DNA from: Phycisphaerae bacterium
Lineage (GTDB): Bacteria; Planctomycetota; Phycisphaerae; Sedimentisphaerales; Anaerobacaceae
Length of the DNA stretch: 64,000 bases
Reading direction: 5' to 3'
Assembly: GCA_030615025.1 (NCBI GenBank)
Contig: JAUXAB010000004.1
Location: forward strand, 35,042 to 99,041
Position 1 is the first letter of the stretch; every line of letters starts with the position of its first letter. Shown piece by piece: positions 26,399-35,115 of the stretch. The translations under genes and the position numbers were made by a program. The notes under the pieces are model-generated. The model worked only from the letters and a program-made list of their open reading frames with translations, did no database searches and had not been told where the DNA came from.

Positions 26399-27004
26399 TT
26401 ACTCTAATTTCTGTCGGCCGATGATGGCATCGGTGAGCATTTTGCCGCTTGCATATTCGATGGTGCTGCCGGTGGGCAGTCCCCTCGCCAGGCGGGTGAT
26501 TTTGACGCCGGTCGGCCTAAGCAGCGAGCTTATATAAAGCGTTGTTCCGTCGCCGGCCAAATTGGGATTGGTCGCCATTATTATTTCTTTTACATCACCT
26601 TCGCGCACCCTCTCGATGAGCCTGTCGATGGTCAGGTCGCTTGGCTCGATTCCGTCGAGCGGTGCGATGTGGCCGCCGAGGACGTGATAGAGCCACTTGC
26701 AGGCGCCGGTTTTTTCGAGGGCGATGACGTCCTTTGGCTGTTCGACAACACAAATTAGCGTTTTGTCGCGGCTCTGGTCGGAGCAGATTTGGCAAACCGG
26801 CTGTTCGGATAGATTGTAGCAGATTTCGCAGCGTTTGGTTTTGTTCTTCACATCTCGAATAGCATCGGCAAGAGCCATAGCTTCAGCCGGCTCGGCTTTT
26901 AGTATATGAAAAGCCAGCCGTTCCGCCGTCTTAGGCCCAACCCCCGGCAGCTTCCCAAGCTCCTCGATAAGTTTATTCAAACTTTCTGTATAAACGGCGC
27001 TCAT
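26399..27004 (-). CDS. recR: recombination mediator RecR
   Basis: 201 residues, standard length. A helix-hairpin-helix (LGKLPGVGPKTAERLAFHIL), the four-cysteine zinc finger (CEICYNLSEQPVCQIC), a Toprim domain (ICVVEQPKDVIALEKTGA) and the Walker-B-like end (LARGLPTGSTIEYA, DAIIGRQ) are all present. RecR works with RecF/RecO to load RecA at gaps. In most bacteria it is next to dnaX and ybaB; here dnaX lies on the same strand but 2 kb upstream with two unrelated opposite-strand genes between, and ybaB is missing. Confidence 0.96.
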   Translation of the reverse strand: MSAVYTESLNKLIEELGKLPGVGPKTAERLAFHILKAEPAEAMALADAIRDVKNKTKRCEICYNLSEQPVCQICSDQSRDKTLICVVEQPKDVIALEKTGACKWLYHVLGGHIAPLDGIEPSDLTIDRLIERVREGDVKEIIMATNPNLAGDGTTLYISSLLRPTGVKITRLARGLPTGSTIEYASGKMLTDAIIGRQKLE

Positions 27005-27203
27005 CTTATGTATACACGATTTTAGATGCGAAAAACCTGTACTATTTCAAAAGGTAGTGTATACTATCGAAAGCGGTGATGTCAACCAGCGATGAACCGA
27101 GTTTAAGAATCAGGGGAAAAATTATCTTGCCGTCTGTGTGGCACAGGATTAATATCATACATATTACAGGGCTGGAGTTGAAATGAGTTAAGAAGGAATG
27201 GGC

Positions 27204-27902
27204 ATGGACAAACACTCATATAGAATTTACTGCGCAGGGCCTTTGTTTAATCCGAAGGAACGTGAAGAAATGGCGGCTATTGCATCCGTCTTGAAAGACG
27301 CTGGTTATTCTGTGTTCTTGCCGCAAGAGGATGGACTCAAATTTGCCGAACTGTTGCCAACTCTTACTAAGAAAGAGATCCCAGTGGAGGATGGGATGGT
27401 GATGCTTAGCATGGCCATTTTTTCTCTCGACGTCTTTGAAGTTGTGAATAGCGATGGACTTGTACTGAATATGAATGGACGTGTGCCGGACGAGGGAGCA
27501 ATGGTAGAATCCGGTATCGCGTGGTCTCATAATAAGACTGTAGTAATCTTTAAGAATGATGATCGGTCGTTAATTCTCGGAAATTGCAATCCCTTGGTAA
27601 TGGGTTTGTCTGATTTTGAATTTGTCGATAAGTATGAAGATATTCCAGTAGCATTTGATCGCAGACTAACTGAGCCTCGCAAGCTTGTCGCTTCCGCATT
27701 TCCATTGAACTGTGAAACAACGAAGAAAAACGGACAGAAGATTAGTGATTACTTGGCTCAAAGAAGAACGAAAGATGAAATCACAGACCTTCTATTCAGG
27801 CTTTTTGGGGAGATATCATGTCAGATTTCAAGAGGTCCGAAAAAGAACTTTTCCCAGACGCTCGGGCGACCATTGGTACCAAAGGAAGGTATGGACAGTT
27901 AG
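27204..27902 (+). CDS. nucleoside 2-deoxyribosyltransferase-like enzyme
   Basis: About 232 residues. AAGAAGG stands 7 bases before the ATG at 27204; another ATG six bases earlier is possible. The N-terminus YCAGPLFNPKEREEM and the segment DGLVLNMNGRVPDEGAMVES are the signatures of the NDT fold, with Glu102 of MVESG as the expected glycosyl-accepting nucleophile and the Asp pair (SDGLVLNM, PDEG) retained. Such enzymes move or hydrolyse the deoxyribose-base bond. The last 28 residues are encoded in an 85-base overlap with the dGTPase gene. The tail beyond about residue 165 is not typical NDT and may be a separate helical extension. Confidence 0.85.
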   Translation: MDKHSYRIYCAGPLFNPKEREEMAAIASVLKDAGYSVFLPQEDGLKFAELLPTLTKKEIPVEDGMVMLSMAIFSLDVFEVVNSDGLVLNMNGRVPDEGAMVESGIAWSHNKTVVIFKNDDRSLILGNCNPLVMGLSDFEFVDKYEDIPVAFDRRLTEPRKLVASAFPLNCETTKKNGQKISDYLAQRRTKDEITDLLFRLFGEISCQISRGPKKNFSQTLGRPLVPKEGMDS

Positions 27903-29002
27903 AACCAAACGGAATTCGTTTGGATTTCCAACGAGATGTACACCGAATAATATACTCACAAGCGTTTAGTCGTTTGAGGCATAAGGCTCAAGTCTTCCAT
28001 TTTCCTCGAAATGACCACGTTACTACTCGCATGGGTCATGTTCTGTTCGTGGCCTCTGCGGCGCGTACTATTGCTCGGTCCTTGAGACTGAACGAGGATT
28101 TGGCAGAGGCTATTGGCCTTGCTCATGATATTGGACACGCTCCGTTTGGACACCAAGGTGAAAGGTTTCTAACAGGTATCATCAAGGGAATAATTAGTAA
28201 GAACAGCAACTTCAAAAAAATTATGCCGGTTTTCCACCATGAGGTATATGGCCTAAGGGTTGTTGACAAGTTAGCCAAATTAGACAGCGAGCGTCCGGGC
28301 CTGAAATTGACCTGGGAAGTCAGAGACGGAATAATTTCCCACTGCGGTGAGGACTTTGGAACTTGTAAGCTTGAACCAGGAGATAAAAACAAGAACTTGG
28401 AAGCGATAAGAAGAAAAGAGGAGGCTGGTAACCCTGCTACTTTGGAGGGATGTATTGTTCGTCTGATAGATAAGATAGCCTATTGTGGAAAAGACATAGA
28501 AGATGCTATTGAGGTGAATATTATAAATAAGAGTGAAATACCTCATAAAATTCATGAAGAGCTGGGTAGCAACAATGGACAGATAATTGGAACTTTCGTA
28601 GAAGACATGATCCAGAATAGCTATAATAGAGACTATGTAGCCATTTCCCAAGAGAGAAGTGAGTTGTTACACAGTATGATAGAGTTTAATAAGGAACATA
28701 TCTATCAAAGTAAAAAGGCTGAAAAGTATAGGCAACAGGCAGAGGAGAACATAAGTTTACTTTTTCAAAAACTCCTCGAAAAACTGCAAGAAAACCAACG
28801 CTTCAAGTCGTGTGATAAGGACGAACCAGATGAGTATAATGTTTACAGGGTATTTCGTAAGTTTGTATATAAGGATATGAAAAGCATTTATGACGATTCC
28901 ACACCTGATGAACTTATCGTTTTGGATTTTGTTGCTGGTATGACTGATGGATTCGTTTTACGTTCTTTTGAAGAACTATTCATACCCCGAGCCACAGTGT
29001 AG
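27818..29002 (+). CDS. dgt: dGTP triphosphohydrolase-like HD-domain protein
   Basis: 394 residues. The HD-superfamily metal site is complete: SRLRHKAQVF with the first motif, TTRMGHVLFVASAARTIA (His74), AHDIGHAPFGHQGE (His103-Asp104, His107) and VRLIDKIAYCGKDIEDA (Asp). dGTPases release deoxynucleoside and tripolyphosphate from dNTPs. GGGGAG lies 8 bases before the ATG. The gene starts inside the upstream deoxyribosyltransferase-like gene, so the two are translated from one message. The deoxynucleoside produced here is the expected substrate of the partner. Both are more AT-rich than the flanking recR and dnaX. Confidence 0.9.
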   Translation: MSDFKRSEKELFPDARATIGTKGRYGQLEPNGIRLDFQRDVHRIIYSQAFSRLRHKAQVFHFPRNDHVTTRMGHVLFVASAARTIARSLRLNEDLAEAIGLAHDIGHAPFGHQGERFLTGIIKGIISKNSNFKKIMPVFHHEVYGLRVVDKLAKLDSERPGLKLTWEVRDGIISHCGEDFGTCKLEPGDKNKNLEAIRRKEEAGNPATLEGCIVRLIDKIAYCGKDIEDAIEVNIINKSEIPHKIHEELGSNNGQIIGTFVEDMIQNSYNRDYVAISQERSELLHSMIEFNKEHIYQSKKAEKYRQQAEENISLLFQKLLEKLQENQRFKSCDKDEPDEYNVYRVFRKFVYKDMKSIYDDSTPDELIVLDFVAGMTDGFVLRSFEELFIPRATV

Positions 29003-29087
29003 AATCTTTGAGATTGTGAGTTGGCTGTAATTGACCAATGTTTTGCTGCGTTTTGTATATTTCCTGCGTCATACGATTTACGTTTGT

Positions 29088-30530
29088 CTAATTTTCCTCG
29101 ATTCCTGTTATAGTAGCGTCGAGGCCGAGGATGACGGTTTTTACGGCGGGGTCGTTGAGTATCTGGTTTTTCCTTCGGCTGCTGGTTTTGACCTCCTTGA
29201 TCGGCGGCTTTGGTTGTGGTTGTTCGTCGCTGGCGACCTTACGCCCGTCGCTCGTTGCTCGTGGCTCGATGCTCGATGCTGGATGCTCCGCCGATAGGCG
29301 TCCTGTGGAGATGCTTGATGCTCGTGGCTCGCTGCGTGATGGCTCAGGGCTTACGCTTTCAGGTGCCGGCTTTTTTTTTATGGGAGCCGGTGAATTGCCC
29401 TGCAATTGCGAGAGGAGCTCGTCGACGTTCAGGAAATGCTCGCTCAAGGCAAATCGCAAGAGCAAAGCTTCTAAAAGGGCACGGGGAGTGTCACTGTTTT
29501 TGATTGACCAGCGCAGCTTTTCGAGTGTTGTTATGCTGTAAACGAGTGCAGCGGTGTCAAATTTTTCGGAGAGCTGGCTTGTCCGCTCTCGCTGTTCGGC
29601 GGTCAAAATCAGAAGCTCGCTGTCGGCTCCTGCGCTCTTTGCCACCATCAAGTCGCGCATATAATCGATTAGGGCATCGACGAGCTGGACCTCGCTTAGG
29701 CCGGTGCTTATTAAATTTTCTGTCGCGGCCAGTGTTCCGGCTGCGTCGCTATCGCCGATTTTCGCAATGAGATTATAGATTTTTTCACTATTGGGGCAGC
29801 CAAGATACTCCTCAAGCAGCTGGCTGCTCAGCGGTTCGACGCCGGTACTTATCAATCTGTCCAGCAGGCTCAAGCCGTCTCTCATCGAGCCGTTCGCCAT
29901 TTTCGCCAGGGGCAAAATCAAGTCATCTTCGTATTTTATTTTTTCCTGTTCGAGTATGGACTTTAGCTGGCCGGCAATGAGGCTGGCGTTTATGTTGCTA
30001 AAATCGAATCTCTGACACCTGGATTGGATTGTGGGGATGACCTTGTTCGGCTCGGTGGTGGCGAAGATGAACTTGACGTGGGAAGGCGGCTCTTCCAGTA
30101 TCTTCAAAAGTGCGTTGAAGGCGGGGACAGTGAGCATGTGGACTTCGTCAATAATATAGATTTTAAACCTGCAGCGTGCAGGTCGATAGATTGCATTCTG
30201 ACGGAGCTCACGGACCTGCTCAACGCCGTTGTTTGTGGCACCATCAATTTCGATGACATCGATGTCCTCGCCGAGATTGACGGCGACGCAGCTGTCGCAC
30301 TTGCAGCACGGCTGTGTGGTGGGGGCGTCGACGGTGAGGCAGTTGAGCGACTTTGCGAGGATGCGTGCCATCGTTGTTTTGCCGACGCCGCGAGTGCCTG
30401 CAAACAGGTAGGCGTGTGCGACCCTGCCGGTCTTTATGGCGTTCTTTAGCGTCTGGGCGATGGGGTCCTGCCCGATAACGTCATCGAATGTCTGCGAGCG
30501 ATACTTTCGTGCTAAAACAGTATATGCCAT
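29088..30530 (-). CDS. dnaX: DNA polymerase III subunit gamma/tau
   Basis: 480 residues. The clamp-loader ATPase has Walker A GTRGVGKTTMARILA, a four-Cys zinc module (CCKCDSCVAV with an upstream Cys), Walker B IIDEVHML, and the SRC motif SRCQRFDF. Domain III follows to about residue 370. The linker beyond it is low-complexity (SEPRASSIS, ASSIEPRATS) and is encoded by 7-bp phased DNA repeats (29247-29345). The C-terminus is short (NDPAVKTVILGLDATITGI). It builds the replisome clamp loader. Confidence 0.95.
   Translation of the reverse strand: MAYTVLARKYRSQTFDDVIGQDPIAQTLKNAIKTGRVAHAYLFAGTRGVGKTTMARILAKSLNCLTVDAPTTQPCCKCDSCVAVNLGEDIDVIEIDGATNNGVEQVRELRQNAIYRPARCRFKIYIIDEVHMLTVPAFNALLKILEEPPSHVKFIFATTEPNKVIPTIQSRCQRFDFSNINASLIAGQLKSILEQEKIKYEDDLILPLAKMANGSMRDGLSLLDRLISTGVEPLSSQLLEEYLGCPNSEKIYNLIAKIGDSDAAGTLAATENLISTGLSEVQLVDALIDYMRDLMVAKSAGADSELLILTAEQRERTSQLSEKFDTAALVYSITTLEKLRWSIKNSDTPRALLEALLLRFALSEHFLNVDELLSQLQGNSPAPIKKKPAPESVSPEPSRSEPRASSISTGRLSAEHPASSIEPRATSDGRKVASDEQPQPKPPIKEVKTSSRRKNQILNDPAVKTVILGLDATITGIEEN
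29247..29345. repeat. heptanucleotide repeat array inside dnaX
   Basis: Plus-strand units phased at 7 bases: GTCGCTC, GTTGCTC, GTGGCTC, GATGCTC, GATGCTG, GATGCTC (29247-29288), a 21-base break, then GATGCTT, GATGCTC, GTGGCTC, GCTGCGT (29310-29337). Units share a GCTC end. They lie in the linker of dnaX on the opposite strand. Confidence 0.85.
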
Positions 30531-30533
30531 CGC

Positions 30534-30572
30534 AATTTATTATTTACTATTGACTATTTATCACCCTATAAC
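30534..30572. repeat. heptad-phased low-complexity spacer
   Basis: Just upstream of dnaX the plus strand reads ATTTATT, ATTTACT, ATTGACT, ATTTATC, four units in 7-base phase. It belongs to the same degenerate repeat class found in many spacers of this window. Confidence 0.6.
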
Positions 30573-30862
30573 ACACCGGCAGTATAGCAGAGCAGATAGT
30601 AACTTTCCAGAAAAAGATTTTCGATGGGCGGTTTTTGGTGGAATTTGTGAAGTTTGGGCTGGCGATTTTTCTGGACAAGGGCGGTTTGATTCAGTAGAAT
30701 AATTGAGATAATTAAACGGTATCCTTTTTTGGGAGAGCAACAATGGACGGGAAATCAAATCGAAGGTTCCGGCCGGTAATGACGGTTTTTACGCTGGTGA
30801 TATGGAGGCGATTCTTGAGGAGAGATTATAGTCACTTCGACTCAATTTATAAGGATGGAAAA

Positions 30863-32617
30863 ATGAGAGATAAAATTCTATACAGTTTAGTAGCACTGTT
30901 CATAATGGCAGGTCAGGCGGGTGGCAGCACGACCCGTTATGAATTCGTGGAGGGGGAAAGCACCGTCCTTCAAACCGGAGGCTTTGCCGGCGTCCATATA
31001 ACCTACTCGGTCGCAGGCCGGTTCGTGTTAACTGTGGATTTCGAGGCAGGGGTGGCATCATTTGACCGGGTAGATGCAAACCTCAGTGATATCGGCTTGT
31101 CGCATACGCCGAGCTTGGATGAACTTTTTAACATGACCGAGCTTGTCGGCACCGTTATCAGCGGTACCCAAATCCACTTTGTGGGCAAGGCCACAGAGAT
31201 TTACCCGGTCGATGTCAACATCATGGTGACCCTCAGAAATAGTTCGGTTGAACTGGTCGGCGGAACGTTTCCGCCCTGCTGTGACTTTTTTGTCTATACT
31301 ATAGACGCTGTTGCCGTCGAGTCTACCAGGACTATCTACGTTGATGCGGATGCGAATGGTCTCAATGATGGTTCATCTTGGGCCAATGCTTACAACTACC
31401 TACAGGATGGGCTGATGATGGCCTCGGCCGGAGACGAGATTTTGGTGGCTCAGGGGACCTACAAACCCGATGATTTCGTCCTGAGCAAAAGGCCGAATCT
31501 TGGTCGAATGGAAACCTTCCAGCTCAAGAATGGCACGGCTATTAAGGGCGGCTACGCCGGATTCGGCGAAGTGGACCCCAATGCCAGAAACATCGAACTT
31601 TACGAGACCATCCTCAGCGGCGACCTCAACGGAGACGACGGCCCAGACTTTACCAACAATGGGGAAAACAGTTATCACGTTGTAACCGGAGGCAACAACA
31701 GAATGGAAACGACCATCATCGATGGATTCACTATCACCGGCGGATATGCCAATGGTCCCGATGGGTACGATAAAGGCGGAGGAATAATGTTTTATGTGGA
31801 CTGCGGTTTCATAATTTCAAACTGTACCGTCATTGGGAATAAGGCTGAACGTTCCGGCGGAGGTATGTATTCTGTTGGTGACGGCGGCCATGGCTCCACA
31901 ATCATCAATTGCCGGTTCATTTCCAATACCTCCTGCTGGCGTGGCGGCGCGTTTTGTCTGAGTGCCGAAAGTATTCCACATATAATAAACTGTATTATCA
32001 GTCGTAACGAAGCCGTAACTGGTGGAGCAATTTATGTTATTGAAGGCTATCCCAGAATAATAAACTGCACAATTAGTCGGAATATCGCTTTGGATCAATG
32101 CGGTGGAGTAGCAGTCTTCGAGGGAAGTTCACACTTTACCAATTGTATTCTCTGGGCAAACCTTGATAGTGGCTACGACGATGAAGCCGCCCAAATCCAG
32201 GCGCAATACGTATGGGTGAACTACAGTTGTGTTCAGGGTTGGACGGGCAATTTAGGTGGAACCGGCAACATAGGCGCCAACCCTCGATTTGCTGAACCCG
32301 ATTTATGGGTAGGTAACGATTATCATTTGAAGTCGCAGGCGGGCAGGTGGGATGCGAATAGCGAAATGTGGATTCACGATGATGTAACAAGTCCCTGCAT
32401 CGATGCGGGAGATCCGATGAGCCCGATTGGCCTTGAGCCGTTTCCCAACGGCGGCAGGGTCAATATGGGAGCATTCGGCGGCACGGCTGAAGCGAGTAAA
32501 TCATATTTCGGAGGGCCGGTTTGTGAAACGATTGTGGCAGGAGATATAAACGGCGACTGTAAGGTGAACTTTTTAGACTTTCGGCTGATGGCATTGCACT
32601 GGCTGGAGGAAAGATAG
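30863..32617 (+). CDS. secreted right-handed beta-helix protein with dockerin-like tail
   Basis: About 584 residues from the ATG at 30863 (AAGGA 8 bases upstream, then signal peptide LYSLVALFIMAGQAGGS); longer upstream frames are unlikely. A first domain of about 150 residues is unknown. From about residue 155 the motif TIYVDADANGLNDGSSWANA begins the usual planctomycete beta-helix module, followed by helix rungs of the type GGGIMFYVD..FIISNCTVIGNKAERSGG. The end, AGDINGDCKVNFLDFRLMA with HWLEER, is a single dockerin-like calcium half-site. It is probably cell-surface or secreted; no catalytic site is apparent. Confidence 0.85.
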   Translation: MRDKILYSLVALFIMAGQAGGSTTRYEFVEGESTVLQTGGFAGVHITYSVAGRFVLTVDFEAGVASFDRVDANLSDIGLSHTPSLDELFNMTELVGTVISGTQIHFVGKATEIYPVDVNIMVTLRNSSVELVGGTFPPCCDFFVYTIDAVAVESTRTIYVDADANGLNDGSSWANAYNYLQDGLMMASAGDEILVAQGTYKPDDFVLSKRPNLGRMETFQLKNGTAIKGGYAGFGEVDPNARNIELYETILSGDLNGDDGPDFTNNGENSYHVVTGGNNRMETTIIDGFTITGGYANGPDGYDKGGGIMFYVDCGFIISNCTVIGNKAERSGGGMYSVGDGGHGSTIINCRFISNTSCWRGGAFCLSAESIPHIINCIISRNEAVTGGAIYVIEGYPRIINCTISRNIALDQCGGVAVFEGSSHFTNCILWANLDSGYDDEAAQIQAQYVWVNYSCVQGWTGNLGGTGNIGANPRFAEPDLWVGNDYHLKSQAGRWDANSEMWIHDDVTSPCIDAGDPMSPIGLEPFPNGGRVNMGAFGGTAEASKSYFGGPVCETIVAGDINGDCKVNFLDFRLMALHWLEER

Positions 32618-32753
32618 TCTAAAAAGACGACAGGCAACGGATAGAAAGAAGCCAAGGATTTAGAGGGAAAAGTGCAAAGCTGTGGCGCAAAGGCCAGAAA
32701 TTGAGGGACCGCAGCCTCTTATTCGGCGGGGTGAAAAAAATTTTGTAGCAGGC

Positions 32754-32782
32754 TTGACAAAAAGGGGGCAATTTCATATTGA
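32754..32782 (+). promoter_or_regulatory. sigma-70-type promoter of the ferredoxin gene
   Basis: TTGACA and TATTGA are separated by 17 bases, about 65 bases upstream of the ferredoxin start codon. The -35 box is perfect and the -10 box keeps four of six consensus bases. There is no competing candidate in the short spacer. Confidence 0.65.
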
Positions 32783-32846
32783 GTATCGGCTACTCGGATA
32801 CAATAATCGAAGATTCAGTCAATAATGGATTAAAAGGGGATTTATT

Positions 32847-33029
32847 ATGAAGGTAACAATTGAAGATACCTGCACTGCGTGCGGGCTGTGTGTGGATACC
32901 TGTCCTGACGTTTTCGAGATGGGGGAAGATATAGCCCAGGTTACCGTTGATGGGGTTCCTGCCGAACACGAGGACGCTGCTCAGCAAGCGGCTGACGAAT
33001 GTCCGGCTGAAGCAATTATCGTGGAATAA
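32847..33029 (+). CDS. small [4Fe-4S] ferredoxin
   Basis: 60 residues. Cys9, Cys12 and Cys15 in CTACGLC, together with the late CP in DECPAEAIIVE, provide four ligands for one cubane cluster. Cys19 of DTCPDVF is in the place of the extra cysteine often found in monocluster ferredoxins. AAAAGGGG precedes the ATG. It is a soluble low-potential electron carrier transcribed on its own. Confidence 0.93.
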   Translation: MKVTIEDTCTACGLCVDTCPDVFEMGEDIAQVTVDGVPAEHEDAAQQAADECPAEAIIVE

Positions 33030-33030
33030 T

Positions 33031-33170
33031 GAGCAATTAGTCGTTAGTTGTTAGCATTTAGATTGCTTCGTCCGCCTTCGGCGGACTCGCAATGACAGGG
33101 AGCATCATTGCGATGAAGAAGGCGACGAAGTGGGCTATTTGCTAAACACTATTCACTAACGGCTATCCAC
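33031..33170. repeat. palindromic REP-like element framed by heptad repeats
   Basis: Heptads CAATTAG, TCGTTAG, TTGTTAG, CATTTAG on the left and GCTATTT, GCTAAAC, ACTATTC, ACTAACG, GCTATCC, ACTACCC on the right flank a core containing the hairpin GTCCGCCTTCGGCGGAC and CGCAATGA/CATTGCG inverted words. The right part enters the last codons of proC. Confidence 0.6.
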
Positions 33171-33981
33171 TACCCGTTGAAAGCTCCCGGCTTCTTTCGC
33201 ATGCCCTTTTTATGGCAGCTGCTACCAATGGACTGAATTTGCCATCGGTAAAAACCTTAAACGCCGCTTCCGTTGTGCCGCCCGGAGTGGCAACCTTCTT
33301 AACAAGCTGGGCAGGGCTATCACCTTCGGCTGCTGCCTTCTCAGCCAGCAGCGCGGCACCCTTGCCCGTCTGCAGCACCAGGTCTCTGGCCACATCTTCC
33401 GGCAGACCAAGTTCGATACCGGTTCTTATCATCTCCTCCATCAAAAGGAAAAAGTAAGCAGGCCCCGTCCCGCTTACCGCCGTAATCGCATCCAGCAGAC
33501 CTTCATCCTCAATCACGATGGCTTCACCCACCGAGAGGAAAATCAAGCGTGCTATTTCCACTCTTGTTTTTGCTTTCTCATTGGCGAATAACACGCTGGC
33601 TCCCTCATCAACCCAGGCCGGCATGTTCGGCATAACACGAACAATTGCCACATCACCAAGCTCACCGGCAATATCAGCGGTCCGGATGCCGGCTGCGATG
33701 GATACCACAAGGGCCTCTTCCTTGACAGCACCTTTTATACTCTGAAGGGCGTCCGTCATATTCTGTGGCTTGACGCTCAACACCAGAATATCCGCATTCG
33801 ATGCTAATTCCGCGTTATTTTCCGCCGTCCTTACACCATAGTGCTCCCGCAGGTATCCAAGTCTTTCAGGCCGGATGTCACTGACAAAAACCTTACCGGG
33901 CCTGTAAACATTGGCCTTGAGAACACCGTTTATCATAGCTTCGGCCATATTTCCGCTGCCGACAAAACCTATCGTGTCCAC
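33163..33981 (-). CDS. proC: pyrroline-5-carboxylate reductase
   Basis: 272 residues, full length. It reduces 1-pyrroline-5-carboxylate to proline with NAD(P)H. The N-terminal Rossmann motif GFVGSGNMAEAMI, the helix VLSVKPQNM, MPNMPAWVDEGASVL, AVSGTGPAYFFLLMEEM, and the C-terminal PGGTTEAAFKVF are all diagnostic. The gene is single and its 3' end lies in repeat sequence. Confidence 0.96.
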   Translation of the reverse strand: MDTIGFVGSGNMAEAMINGVLKANVYRPGKVFVSDIRPERLGYLREHYGVRTAENNAELASNADILVLSVKPQNMTDALQSIKGAVKEEALVVSIAAGIRTADIAGELGDVAIVRVMPNMPAWVDEGASVLFANEKAKTRVEIARLIFLSVGEAIVIEDEGLLDAITAVSGTGPAYFFLLMEEMIRTGIELGLPEDVARDLVLQTGKGAALLAEKAAAEGDSPAQLVKKVATPGGTTEAAFKVFTDGKFSPLVAAAIKRACERSRELSTGSG

Positions 33982-34015
33982 GCGTTTCTCCTTGTTAAAA
34001 TCAGCCGTCCCCCAC

Positions 34016-34056
34016 CGTCATCCCGAGCGAAGCGCAGCGAAGTCGAGGGATCTCAC
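34016..34056. repeat. dispersed REP-like sequence
   Basis: The sequence around GTCATCCCGAGCGAAGCGCA and AGTCGAGGGATCTCAC matches a widespread intergenic repeat type of environmental genomes. Related words occur in this window near 34700, 38520, 55220, 55545 and 61145. Confidence 0.6.
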
Positions 34057-34138
34057 TTTACATTTTGACTTTATGAGCTTACAATTTTAGCAGTAATTTC
34101 TTTGCAGTAAATATTAAAACTAATTATGGAGAATAGCA

Positions 34139-34642
34139 ATGCAAAAACAAGTCGAATATGGACAAGCAATCAAAACCAAGTACCCGGAACAGGTGGTAAT
34201 CGCTATCGCTAAGGACAAGAACGGCCGCGCCAATCCTATTACATTAGGCTGGACAATGATTGTGTCGGGGACGCCGCCGATGATGGCAATAGCCGTCGCA
34301 AGTGGGCACTATTCAATCGAGACCATCAGGCACTCCAAGTGCTTTACGGTTGCGTATCCATCGTCGCATATGGCCGATGCTGCTTTATTTTTCGGCTCAA
34401 AATCCGGCAGGGACATTGATAAATTTGCCGAATTCGATTGCAAGACCGAGTCGGCTAAAGCGGTTGATTCGGTGCTGCTTGCCGATGCTGTTGCCAATTT
34501 TGAATGCACGCTCGAATCAGAGACACCGGCCGGCGACCACATAATCTTTGTCGGCCAAATCGTTGCCTCACATATCAACACCGAGCCGAAGAAGCGGCTG
34601 TATATCACCGGCCCGGGACATAAATTGGATTCGGTTTCCTGA
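34139..34642 (+). CDS. flavin reductase-like FMN-binding protein
   Basis: 167 residues. The split-barrel flavin reductase fold is indicated by NPITLGWTMIVSGTPPMMAI, HYSIETIRHSKCFTVAYPS, FGSKSGRDIDKFAEFD and the segment FECTLESETPAGDHIIFVGQ, with the conserved GDH that faces the flavin. Such proteins bind FMN and often supply reduced flavin or act on small electron acceptors. AATTATGGAGAATAGC provides the GGAG site. Confidence 0.88.
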   Translation: MQKQVEYGQAIKTKYPEQVVIAIAKDKNGRANPITLGWTMIVSGTPPMMAIAVASGHYSIETIRHSKCFTVAYPSSHMADAALFFGSKSGRDIDKFAEFDCKTESAKAVDSVLLADAVANFECTLESETPAGDHIIFVGQIVASHINTEPKKRLYITGPGHKLDSVS

Positions 34643-35115
34643 AAAACCGGCTCTTACCGTTAATGGGTAGTAGTCTGTCAGGATTGAATCTGTAAGTGCC
34701 ATTGCGAGCGAAGCGAAGCAATCTATATTTAGCCTGCGGTTTTACCGCAGGTTTGGATTCACAAAATCGTACTTGACAGACTACTAACTGGTGGCGGATA
34801 TCCACCTGCTCGGCTTTGCTCAATAACCGTTTTCGTACCTCCGATACCAGCAATAGCCTCCCAAGAAAAGTCGTAGGGTGGGGCTCGCCCCACCATTATT
34901 TCTGTTCTGGTAAAATGTGTTTTTTCCCCTAATCAGCAGGGAGCTTCGTGTATTCTATTGAATTCCGTTGAACCGCGCGTAACGCCGAGCATGAGGGGCT
35001 TTTGTGAAGCGCAGCGTAACAAAAGTCCCACTCGATGCTCATGTTAGCACGTGTCACACTAACAGATTATGTATCATTCTAAAAATGCAGCCTACCATCA
35101 ATTACTTTTGTTTTA
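34643..35115. other. repeat-rich spacer without genes
   Basis: No coding frame is supported. It contains the inverted-repeat element at 34668-34786, the hairpin GGTGGGGC-TC-GCCCCACC at 34877-34894 (a close relative occurs at 61195-61213), and a third REP-like stretch around 34990-35040 with AGCGCAGCGTAAC words. Confidence 0.6.
34668..34786. repeat. 119-bp MITE-like inverted-repeat element
   Basis: Perfect 13-base ends TAGTAGTCTGTCA and TGACAGACTACTA bound a 119-base unit. Inside are the REP word CATTGCGAGCGAAGCGAAGC (34700) and an 8-bp hairpin CCTGCGGT/ACCGCAGG with a TTT loop (34733-34751). The size and terminal symmetry resemble a miniature non-autonomous element; no target-site duplication is obvious. 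Confidence 0.6.

Noticed and set aside
27110..27160. Sigma-54 promoter (TGGCACAGGATTAATA) before the NDT/dGTPase cassette
   Set aside because: The -24 half fits but the -12 half lacks the required GC, so it is not supported.
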